Below, one piece after another: positions 15,804 through 24,600 of a stretch of DNA of 56,025 nt. The first letter of the stretch is position 1, and the number at the start of each line of letters is the position of its first letter. Under the pieces are notes generated by a model that was not told the DNA's origin, searched no databases, and was given only the letters and a program-made list of their open reading frames with translations. Source of the stretch: Pseudomonas sp. 6D_7.1_Bac1 (GTDB taxonomy: Bacteria > Pseudomonadota > Gammaproteobacteria > Pseudomonadales > Pseudomonadaceae); the NCBI RefSeq assembly GCF_025465945.1, contig NZ_JANLNW010000079.1, positions 1 to 56,025 of the forward strand, written 5' to 3'. A program made the position numbers and the translations under genes.

Positions 15804-16703
15804 TCAGTTGCTTGAGAGCTTGTCCCCACGCGCAAACTTCCACGTCCGGATGATTTCCAGCCGGTCGATGTCCGACAAGTCGCCGGTAAACGGTGCAAAC
15901 GGCGCGGCCAGGCGGACGATGCGTTGCGCGGCCTGATCCAGCAGCGGCTGGCCGGAGGATTCCAGCACCAGCACTTCATACAGCGAGCCGTCACGGTTGA
16001 TCGAGACCATCAGTCGCAAATTGCCGTAGATCTGCTTGCGCCGGGCTTCTTCCGGGTAATTCAGGTTGCCGATACGCTCGACCTTCTTGCGCCATTCGTC
16101 CTTATACCAGGCGCCCTTGTCGCGCATGGTCGAAGCGGCACTCAGGCGGTGGATGCGCGGGCGCTTGGCGTATAACTGTTGTTCGTTGGCCAGCTCCGCT
16201 TCCAGGCTGGCGATGTCGCTGGACAGCTGCGAGCTGTCGAACGTTGGTGTTGCGGCCTTGGGCGTCGGCTCGGCCTTGACCTCTTGTTTCTTCGTCGCGG
16301 CTTTCTTTGGCGCAGGTGCGATGGTGGTCACGGCGGCTTTTGGTGCAGCTTCCTGTACCTGGGGTTTGACCGAAGGCGGGGGTGAGACTTTTTGAACCTT
16401 GTTGTCCTGGAAAGGCGCGATCTCAGTGGTCTTGGGGATCGCCTTTTTGTCCAGGGTGCCGCTGCCTTGCTGGTTTTCCTGAGCGAGGAAATCAGCTTTC
16501 TTCGGCTTGGTTTCGCTTTTGAAGGTGGCGAGGGTGATTTCCAGGGTTTTGCTGATCTGCTTGGGTTCGACAAACGTGAACCCGACGCCCAACAGCAAAG
16601 CCAGGTGAATCAGCGCCGCGAGAAACAGGGTAAAACCGAGGCGATCGGCCGGGCGCACGCCACGTTGGGCGAGTTCGGGGGGCAGATCGGAAGGGAGTGT
16701 CAT
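15804..16703 (-). CDS. tonB3: TonB-family energy transducer (TonB3-like)
   Basis: The 299-residue protein has one N-terminal membrane helix (about residues 23-46), a Lys/Pro/Ala-rich periplasmic linker, and a C-terminal TonB domain with NYPEEARRKQIYGNLRLMV and the later SSGQPLLDQAA. It should couple the proton motive force to outer-membrane processes through ExbBD-type partners, which are not encoded here. Its position between gshB and algH matches tonB3 of P. aeruginosa, which has been linked to type IV pilus assembly; the symbol rests on that synteny. Confidence 0.85.
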   Translation of the reverse strand: MTLPSDLPPELAQRGVRPADRLGFTLFLAALIHLALLLGVGFTFVEPKQISKTLEITLATFKSETKPKKADFLAQENQQGSGTLDKKAIPKTTEIAPFQDNKVQKVSPPPSVKPQVQEAAPKAAVTTIAPAPKKAATKKQEVKAEPTPKAATPTFDSSQLSSDIASLEAELANEQQLYAKRPRIHRLSAASTMRDKGAWYKDEWRKKVERIGNLNYPEEARRKQIYGNLRLMVSINRDGSLYEVLVLESSGQPLLDQAAQRIVRLAAPFAPFTGDLSDIDRLEIIRTWKFARGDKLSSN

Positions 16704-16804
16704 CAGCGGTTCGACATCACAAAAGGCATCACAAAAACCAACATCGCGCGTTTCACAGGCCGCGCATGATAACGCAATGTTGGTTCCTGCTTGTTTGTTC
16801 TACA

Positions 16805-17758
16805 TCACTTGGCTTTAAGCTTCTGATCGATGGCAGCCATCAGCATTTCGCCGATGTTCGTGCCAAAAGCGTTGTCGATCTCACGGATGCAGGTCGGGCT
16901 GGTGACGTTGATTTCGGTCAGGTGCTCGCCGATCACGTCGAGGCCGACGAACAGCAAGCCTTTTTCACGCAGGGTCGGGCCGACCTGTGCGGCGATCCAG
17001 CGATCCTTGTCGGTCAGCGGGCGCGCTTCGCCACGGCCACCGGCTGCCAGGTTGCCACGGGTTTCGCCAGCCGCCGGAATTCGCGCCAGGCAGTAATCCA
17101 CAGGCTCGCCGTCGATCATCAGGATGCGCTTGTCGCCATCCTTGATCGCCGGCAGGTAACCCTGGGCCATGATCTGCTGCTTGCCGTGCTGAGTCAGGGT
17201 TTCGAGGATCACCGAAAGGTTTGGATGGCCTTTGGTGTGACGGAAGATCGAGGCGCCGCCCATGCCGTCCAGCGGTTTGAGAATCACATCGCCGTGATGA
17301 TCGGCGAAATCGCGCAATACATCGGGGCGGCGGCTGACCACGGTCGGTGGCGTGCACTGCGGGAACAGCGTGGCGAACAGTTTTTCATTGCAGTCGCGCA
17401 GGCTCTGCGGCTTGTTGACCACCAGCACGCCCGCGCGCTCGGCTTGCTCGAGCAGGTAGGTGGAGTAGACGAACTCCATGTCGAACGGCGGATCCTTGCG
17501 CATCAGGATCACGTCCAGATCGCTCAGCAGCGCGTCGGTTTCGGCTTCCAGTTCGAACCATTTTTCCGGGTTGGCGAAGACCTTCAGCGGACGCATGCGT
17601 GCCCGGGCTTCACCTTCGGCCTGGTACAGATCGCGCTGTTCCATATAGAACAGCGTCCAGCCGCGAGCCTGGGCGGCCAACAGCATGGCCAGCGAGCTAT
17701 CCTTTTTATAGGAAATGCTGGCGATAGGGTCCATGACAATCCCGACACGAACGCTCAT
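16805..17758 (-). CDS. gshB: Glutathione synthetase
   Basis: The 317-residue ATP-grasp enzyme joins gamma-glutamylcysteine and glycine in the cytoplasm. It has the N-terminal GIVMDPIASISYKKDSSLAM segment, VILMRKDPPFDMEF near residue 80, KPLDGMGG (about 160-167) and NVTSPTCIREID near the C-terminus. The length is that of the bacterial family. It stands 101 nt upstream of the TonB-like gene and is divergent from pilG, with 235 nt between the starts holding no other gene. Confidence 0.97.
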   Translation of the reverse strand: MSVRVGIVMDPIASISYKKDSSLAMLLAAQARGWTLFYMEQRDLYQAEGEARARMRPLKVFANPEKWFELEAETDALLSDLDVILMRKDPPFDMEFVYSTYLLEQAERAGVLVVNKPQSLRDCNEKLFATLFPQCTPPTVVSRRPDVLRDFADHHGDVILKPLDGMGGASIFRHTKGHPNLSVILETLTQHGKQQIMAQGYLPAIKDGDKRILMIDGEPVDYCLARIPAAGETRGNLAAGGRGEARPLTDKDRWIAAQVGPTLREKGLLFVGLDVIGEHLTEINVTSPTCIREIDNAFGTNIGEMLMAAIDQKLKAK

Positions 17759-17993
17759 GGGTTTTTCCTCGAAATTTGGGTGGTCAAAGCGACATGAAAA
17801 AGTGGCGTCAGAGTGGCGCTGAGTGTGTTCCCGGTCAAGGAAAAACCACCTTGAGGGTTGCTCGATAGATTGGACTTGGAGACTGTGCTAAAAAGGCTGT
17901 CATGTCGTGCTGGCCCTTGAACATCAAGGGTTTCGAGCCCCCGGGAAGCCGGAAACGGACAAATTGATTCGCAAAGGCGACGGTAGAGCAATT

Positions 17994-18398
17994 ATGGAAC
18001 AGCATTCCAGCGCCTTGAAGGTCATGGTGATCGACGATTCGAAGACAATTCGCCGCACCGCCGAAACGCTGTTGAAGAACGTGGGCTGTGAGGTGATCAC
18101 CGCCATCGATGGTTTTGATGCCCTGGCCAAGATTGCCGACAATCATCCCGGCATCATTTTTGTCGACATCATGATGCCGCGTCTGGATGGCTATCAGACC
18201 TGCGCTTTAATCAAGAACAACAGCGCGTTCAAGTCCACGCCAGTGATTATGCTGTCGTCCAAGGACGGGTTGTTCGACAAGGCCAAGGGGCGCATCGTTG
18301 GCTCTGACCAGTTTTTGACCAAACCTTTCAGCAAGGAAGAACTGCTGAACGCGATCCAGGCCCATGTACCGGGCTTTGCCGTCGTTTCGCCGCAGTAG
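17994..18398 (+). CDS. pilG: Pil-Chp response regulator PilG
   Basis: This 134-residue stand-alone receiver domain has the acidic pair D14/D15, phosphoacceptor D58 in FVDIMMP and K110 in FLTKP. PilG is a CheY-like output of the Pil-Chp system that promotes pilus extension and cAMP production in P. aeruginosa. The ATG giving MEQHSSALKV fits the family length; an in-frame upstream start would add an unrelated extension. It is the first gene of the plus-strand cluster, 57 nt before pilH. Confidence 0.95.
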   Translation: MEQHSSALKVMVIDDSKTIRRTAETLLKNVGCEVITAIDGFDALAKIADNHPGIIFVDIMMPRLDGYQTCALIKNNSAFKSTPVIMLSSKDGLFDKAKGRIVGSDQFLTKPFSKEELLNAIQAHVPGFAVVSPQ

Positions 18399-18455
18399 GA
18401 CACGCACAGTGACGCTCGGCCAACGGGCCCGGCGTCTATAAGAATGGGGAAGACC

Positions 18456-18821
18456 ATGGCACGTATTCTGATCGTCGATGATTCGCCGACTGAAATGTAC
18501 AAACTGACCGGCATGCTGGAAAAGCACGGTCACGAAGTGTTGAAAGCCGAAAACGGCGCCGACGGCGTAGCGCTGGCCCGTCAGGAAAAACCCGACGCGG
18601 TGCTGATGGACATCGTCATGCCTGGCCTCAATGGCTTCCAGGCCACCCGCCAATTGACCAAAGACGCTGAAACCAGCCACATCCCGGTGATTATCATCAC
18701 CACCAAGGATCAGGAAACCGACAAAGTCTGGGGCACCCGCCAAGGCGCCAAGGATTACCTCACCAAGCCGGTGGACGAAGACACCCTGATCAAAACCCTG
18801 AACTCCGTTCTGGCTGGCTGA
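18456..18821 (+). CDS. pilH: Pil-Chp response regulator PilH
   Basis: This 121-residue receiver domain, exactly the length of P. aeruginosa PilH, has D8/D9, phosphoacceptor D52 in LMDIVMP and K104 in LTKP. PilH is the second CheY-like protein of the system and is associated with pilus retraction or acts as a phosphate sink for ChpA. The start MARILIVDD was chosen over the ATG 12 nt upstream because it follows GGGGAAGA at good spacing. pilI starts 10 nt later. Confidence 0.95.
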   Translation: MARILIVDDSPTEMYKLTGMLEKHGHEVLKAENGADGVALARQEKPDAVLMDIVMPGLNGFQATRQLTKDAETSHIPVIIITTKDQETDKVWGTRQGAKDYLTKPVDEDTLIKTLNSVLAG

Positions 18822-18831
18822 CGGCCGACCC

Positions 18832-19371
18832 ATGGCCGAGTCGCTGACTGCCTTCGAACTGCTGCTGCAGATCGATCAGCGCTGCCGTCTGCTGGCGGCG
18901 GATCTGCCTTCGCAGCAAACCCGCAACCATGGCTGGAGCGGGATCGGCTTTCGCCTCGGCGAGCGCTGGTACGTGGCGCCCATGGGCGAGGTCAGCGAAG
19001 TCCTGCACGAGCCGCGTTGTACTCAGTTACCGGGGGTCAAGTCGTGGGTCAAGGGCGTGGCCAACCTGCGCGGGCGGCTGCTGCCGATCATGGACCTGTG
19101 CGGTTTCCTTGGCACTGAATTGTCTGCGCTGCGCAAGCAGCGGCGCGTACTGGTGGTTGAGTATAAAGAGGTGTTTGTCGGGTTGATGGTCGATGAGGTG
19201 TTCGGTATGCAGCACTTTGACCAGGCCAGTTTCGAGCCGGCGTCACTGGACGCGCAGGACGGCCCGGCGGGTGCTTTCATAAAGGGACAGTTCGTGCGCG
19301 AGCAGCGTTGGCAGGTCTTCAGCCCGTTTGCCCTGGCGCAGTCACCTCGATTCATGGATGTGGCCCTGTAA
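18832..19371 (+). CDS. pilI: CheW-like coupling protein PilI
   Basis: The 179-residue protein is a single CheW domain: WYVAPMGEVSEVL, the LPGVKSWVKGVANLRGRLLP core near residue 65 and FVGLMVDEVFGM near residue 117. It should couple the transducer PilJ to the ChpA kinase at the inner membrane. It follows pilH by 10 nt. A REP-like palindrome lies between it and pilJ. Confidence 0.94.
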   Translation: MAESLTAFELLLQIDQRCRLLAADLPSQQTRNHGWSGIGFRLGERWYVAPMGEVSEVLHEPRCTQLPGVKSWVKGVANLRGRLLPIMDLCGFLGTELSALRKQRRVLVVEYKEVFVGLMVDEVFGMQHFDQASFEPASLDAQDGPAGAFIKGQFVREQRWQVFSPFALAQSPRFMDVAL

Positions 19372-19399
19372 ACGCAATGGGTGCGTCGACGCGCACCCT

Positions 19400-19524
19400 G
19401 CAGCTGGCGAAGCCTGCGTTCGAGGGCGAAGCACTCGCAAAATCAGGCACCGCGTAGTGTCAGGTTGACAGGGTTGGCAGGGTTTACGACCGCTTCGCGG
19501 CCGAACGCAGGCTTCGCCAGCTGC
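19400..19524. repeat. REP-like palindrome inside the pil-chp operon
   Basis: The outer arms GCAGCTGGCGAAGCCTGCGT and its inverse enclose a GACCGCTTCGCGGCCGA arm, the same layout as the composite REPs of the window but a different sequence family. It lies between pilI and pilJ, genes expected to be co-transcribed. Confidence 0.85.
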
Positions 19525-19554
19525 TACGGATCGCGATCTTTTAGGCGAGGATCG

Positions 19555-21615
19555 ATGATAAAAGCAAAAACAGGCAAGGCTACGGAAGGGTCGCGCAGTC
19601 GCTCGCAGATCATTGTGCTGTTCATCGCGCTGATCGTGTTCATCATGCTGCTGTTCGCCAACTTCGCTTACCTCAACACCCAGGCGTCCTATGACAAACA
19701 GTACATCGGCCATGCCGGTGAGCTGCGCGTGCTGTCCCAGCGCATTGCCAAAAACGCCACCGAAGCGGCCGCTGGCAAAGCGGCTGCGTTCAAGCTGCTG
19801 AGCGACGCCCGTAATGACTTCGCCCAGCGCTGGGGCTACTTGAAAAAAGGTGACCCGGCCACCGGCCTGCCGCCCGCACCGCCGGCGGTACGTCCGGAAA
19901 TGCACGCGGTGCAACTGGACTGGGAGCGCCTGCTGAAGAATACCGACGCAATCCTTTCCAGCGAGCAGACCGTGTTGTCGCTGCATCAGGTCGCCGCGAC
20001 CCTGGCCGAGACCGTGCCGCAGTTGCAGGTCGAGTACGAAAAAGTCGTCGAAATTCTGCTCCAGCGCGGCGCGCCTGCCGCTCAGGTGGCCATGGCCCAG
20101 CGCCAGTCGTTGCTGGCCGAGCGAATCCTTGGCGCGGTCAACACCGTGCTCGCCGGCGACGAAAACGCCCAGCAGGCCGCCGACGCCTTTGGCCGTGATG
20201 CAGCGCGCTTTGGTCAGGTGCTCAACGGCATGCTGCAGGGCAATCCGTCACTGAAAATCAGTCAGGTCGAAGACCACGATGCCCGCGCCCGGCTGGCCGA
20301 AATTGCCGAACTGTTCGAATTCGTCTCGGGCTCGGTCGACGAAATCCTCGAAACCTCACCTGAACTGTTCAAGGTCCGCGAGTCGGCGGGCAACATCTTC
20401 AATTTGTCGCAGACCCTGCTCGATGAGGCTTCGCACCTGGCCAGCGGTTTCGAAAATATGGTGGGAGGTCGTTCGACCGATACCATCGGCGGTTACGTGC
20501 TGGGCTTGCTGGCGCTGACTTCAATTATCCTGATCGGCCTGGTGATGGTCCGCGAAACCAATCGCCAATTGCGGGAAACCGCCGAGAAGAACGAGCGTAA
20601 CCAGAACGCGATCATGCGCTTGCTCGATGAGATCGAAGACCTCGCCGATGGCGACCTGACGGTGACGGCCTCGGTGACCGAAGACTTCACCGGGACCATT
20701 GCCGACTCGATCAATTACTCGGTCGATCAGCTGCGCGATCTGGTCGCGACCATTAACCTGACGGCCGGTCAGGTGGCTGCCGCCGTACAGGAAACCCAGG
20801 CGACGGCGATGCACCTGGCCCAAGCCTCGGAGCACCAGGCACAGCAGATTTCCGAAGCCTCGACCGCGATCAACGAAATGGCCCAGTCCATCGACCAGGT
20901 GTCGGCGAATGCCGCCGAGTCTTCTGCGGTTGCCGAGCGCTCGGTGGAAATCGCCAACAAGGGCAACGAGGTGGTGCACAACACCATTCACGGCATGGAC
21001 AACATCCGTGAACAGATTCAGGACACGGCCAAGCGGATCAAACGTTTGGGCGAGTCTTCCCAGGAAATTGGCGACATCGTCAGCCTGATCGACGACATTG
21101 CCGACCAGACCAACATCCTCGCGCTGAACGCCGCGATCCAGGCCTCCATGGCCGGTGACGCCGGGCGCGGTTTTGCCGTGGTTGCCGATGAAGTCCAGCG
21201 CCTGGCAGAGCGCTCGTCGGCGGCCACCCGGCAGATTGAAACCCTGGTGCGGGCGATTCAGACTGACACCAATGAAGCGGTGATTTCCATGGAACAGACC
21301 ACCACCGAAGTGGTGCGCGGCGCGCGACTGGCGCAGGATGCCGGAGTGGCCCTGGAAGAAATCGAAGGCGTATCGAAAACCCTCGCGGCGTTGATCCAGA
21401 GTATTTCCAATGCGGCGCAGCAACAGACGTCTTCGGCGGGTCAGATTTCCTTGACGATGAACGTGATCCAGCAGATCACCACGCAGACCTCGTCGGGCTC
21501 CACGGCCACCGCCGAGAGCATCGGCAACCTGGCGAAGATGGCCAGCCAGCTGCGGCGTTCGGTGTCTGGTTTCACCTTGCCGGCTGTCGCTGAGCGCAGT
21601 GCCGACAAGGCTTGA
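19555..21615 (+). CDS. pilJ: Type IV pilus methyl-accepting chemotaxis transducer PilJ
   Basis: The 686-residue protein has an N-terminal membrane helix (about 18-40), a PilJ-type periplasmic sensor region to about residue 300, a second helix (about 308-330), a HAMP linker and a cytoplasmic MCP signalling domain. The hairpin tip is visible as DDIADQTNILALNAAIQASM followed by GRGFAVVADEVQRLAERS. In P. aeruginosa PilJ senses surface contact or pilin state and activates ChpA. The ATG giving MIKAKTGK was chosen; frame upstream of it runs through the REP palindrome. No pilK methyltransferase follows. Confidence 0.95.
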   Translation: MIKAKTGKATEGSRSRSQIIVLFIALIVFIMLLFANFAYLNTQASYDKQYIGHAGELRVLSQRIAKNATEAAAGKAAAFKLLSDARNDFAQRWGYLKKGDPATGLPPAPPAVRPEMHAVQLDWERLLKNTDAILSSEQTVLSLHQVAATLAETVPQLQVEYEKVVEILLQRGAPAAQVAMAQRQSLLAERILGAVNTVLAGDENAQQAADAFGRDAARFGQVLNGMLQGNPSLKISQVEDHDARARLAEIAELFEFVSGSVDEILETSPELFKVRESAGNIFNLSQTLLDEASHLASGFENMVGGRSTDTIGGYVLGLLALTSIILIGLVMVRETNRQLRETAEKNERNQNAIMRLLDEIEDLADGDLTVTASVTEDFTGTIADSINYSVDQLRDLVATINLTAGQVAAAVQETQATAMHLAQASEHQAQQISEASTAINEMAQSIDQVSANAAESSAVAERSVEIANKGNEVVHNTIHGMDNIREQIQDTAKRIKRLGESSQEIGDIVSLIDDIADQTNILALNAAIQASMAGDAGRGFAVVADEVQRLAERSSAATRQIETLVRAIQTDTNEAVISMEQTTTEVVRGARLAQDAGVALEEIEGVSKTLAALIQSISNAAQQQTSSAGQISLTMNVIQQITTQTSSGSTATAESIGNLAKMASQLRRSVSGFTLPAVAERSADKA

Positions 21616-21653
21616 ACGATGCCTGCTGGGAACGCATTTTGACTGGAGTGGTT

Positions 21654-24600
21654 ATGGGTGATCGGCACGACTATGTGGCCCTCGAATGGGTCAAGGGCGA
21701 AATTGCCGAAACGCTGAAGCAGGCGTTTGCTGCCCTTGAAAGCATGGCCCTCGACAACCGGGTCGAAGAGCCGCTGACGGCGCACGCGATCGACGAGTGC
21801 CTGGCGGGGATCCATCAGGTCCACGGCAGTTTGCAGATGGTCGAGTTCTACGGCGCGGCGCTGCTCGCCGAAGAGATGGAGCAGCTCGCGGCGGCGTTGC
21901 AGCAAAACCGTGTCAGCCATCGCGATGAAGCCATTCGCCTGTTGCAACAAGCCCTCGGCCAGTTACCGATTTACCTCGACCGCGTGCAGAGCGCCCGTCG
22001 CGACTTGCCGTTGGTGGTTTTGCCGCTGATCAACGACCTGCGCAGCGCCCGCGGCGAAAGCCTGTTGTCGGAAACCAGCCTGTTCAGCCCACAGTGGCAG
22101 GACCTGCCCGCGCTGGACGAAGACACCCAGGCGATGCTTGAACCCGCCGAGCTGCCAAATGTGCTGCGCAAATTGCGGCAAATGTTGCAGATGGGGCTGG
22201 TGGGCTTGCTTCGCGAGCAGGACGACAACACCAATCTCGGCTATCTGGCCAAGGTCTTTGCGCGCCTTGAAGCGCTGTGCGGTGACGCGCCATTGAGTCC
22301 GTTGTGGCAAGTGGCTTCGGCGCTGGTCGAAGGCATGGTCAGTGGCAGCATCGCCAATAGCCCGGCGCTGCGCAGTCTGTTCAAGGACGCCGACAAGGAA
22401 CTCAAACGCCTGCTGGAACAAGGCATGCCGGGCATCAATCAGCCGGCACCGCCCGAGCTGCTGAAAAGCCTGCTGTTCTACATTGCCAAGGCACAACAGC
22501 CCACTGCGCAGATGCAAATCATGAAAGATCGCTACGCGCTGGATGACGCATTGCCCGACAGCGCGATGGTCGATGAAGAGCGCGCCCGCCTGGCGGGTCC
22601 AGACCGCGACGCGATGCGTTCGGTGTTGGCCGCGCTCTGTGAAGAGCTGGTGCGGGTCAAGGAGCGCCTCGACCTGTTCGTGCGCAGCGACCGTCAACAT
22701 GTCTCGGACCTCGACAGCCTGCTGGCGCCGCTGCGGCAAATCGCCGACACCCTGGCGGTGCTCGGTTTCGGCCAACCGCGCAAGGTGATCATCGATCAAC
22801 TGGCAGTGGTCCTGAGCCTTGCCCAGGGCCAGCGAGAGCCGAATGACGCGATCCTGATGGACGTCGCCGGTGCCCTGCTTTACGTCGAGGCGACGCTGGC
22901 CGGGATGGTCGGCACCGTTGAGGAACGCCGCGAAGAAAGCCGGTTGCCAACCACCGACTTGACCCAGATCCACCAGATCGTCATCAAGGAAGCGCGCATC
23001 TGCCTGCAACAGGCCAAGGACATGATCGTCGACTACATTGACGCCGACTGGGACCGTCAGGCCTTGCAGCCGCTTCCGGCCGTGCTGACCCAGGTGCGTG
23101 GCGCGCTGGCGATGATCCCGTTGAACCGTGCCGCGAGCCTGCTGGAAGCCTGCAACAGCTTCATTCGCGAGCATCTGCTGGTGGATCAGACACCGCCTGA
23201 CTGGCAGCAACTCGATAACCTGGCCGACGTGATTACCAGCATCGAGTATTACCTGGAGCGCTTGAGCGAAGACCATGAGGCGCCCGGCGAACAGATTCTC
23301 GACGTCGCCGAGCAAAGCCTGGCGGCACTGGGTTATTTCCCCAACGAAGTGCATGTGCCGCAGCTCGAAGAAATACTGAGCCCGGGCTTGGCGTCAGTGC
23401 TGCAGGATGTGCAGGTGCCGGATAACCCGCAGACCGCCCAGTCGCTGGCAGAGGTGTTGGCCAACCCGATCTGCGCCGTCAACCCGCCCGCACTGATCAC
23501 GCCGGGCAGTCTGTTGCCGCCGCCGGCCGATGAAGAGCCGGTGGATGATGAACTGCGAGAAGTCTTTCTTGAGGAGACCGACGAGGTCCTCGAAATCCTG
23601 CGCGAATACCAGCCGCGCTGGTTGGCCAGCCCCGACAGCGCCTCTGCCCTGAGCGAGTTGCGCCGCGCCTTCCACACCTTGAAAGGCAGTGGCCGAATGG
23701 TGCGCGCACTGGTGCTGGGCGAACTGGCCTGGGCGCTGGAGAACCTGCTCAACCGGGTGCTGGAGCGCAGCGTCGAACCGGGCCCAAAGGTGCATCAACT
23801 GCTGGCTGATGTGCTGCAACTGCTGCCTGAGCTGATCGCCGAGTTTGCCGCCAACACCCAGCGCCAGCGCGAAGATGTCGATCGCCTGGCGGCTCGCGCC
23901 CATGGGTTGGCGAAGGGCGCTGAAACCTTGCCGGACGCGGCGCAGCAGAATGTTGCGCCGCTCGATCCACAGTTGCTGGAGATTTTCCGCAACGAAGCCG
24001 AAACCCACCTCAACAGCCTCAATCGCTTTCTCGATCAGGCCGCCGAGCACGCGCCGTTGCAGGCCAGTGATGAGTTGCAGCGCGCGTTGCACACCCTCAA
24101 GGGCAGCGCTTCGATGGCGGGTGTGTTGCCGATTGCCGAACTGGCGGCGCCGTTCGATCAACTGGCTCGCGAGTACAAGGCGCACCAGATTGCGCTGGAC
24201 CTGGACGAAGTCGAACTGCTGCTCGAAGCCAGCGACCTGTTGCGGCGCGGCTTGAAGCACTTGAACAGTGATCCGCTGACGCCCATCAGCGGTGCCGAAA
24301 GCCTGATCGAGCGCACTCAGGCGCTGCTCGGCGAGCGCCTGGAAGCGATCCTCAACGCACCGAATACTGGGCTGCGGATCAAGCGTGATCCGCAATTGAT
24401 CAACAACTTCCTCGCCCAGGGCATGGACATCCTGCTGGACGCCGAAAGCCTGTTGCAGCGCTGGCAGCAGCACCCCGGTGAACGGCAGGAACTCAGCGCG
24501 CTGCTGGATGAACTGACCACCCTGGGCGAAAACGCGCACCTGGCCGATCTGCATCCGGTGGATGAGCTGTGCGAGGCCTTGCTCGACCTCTATGGCGCGG

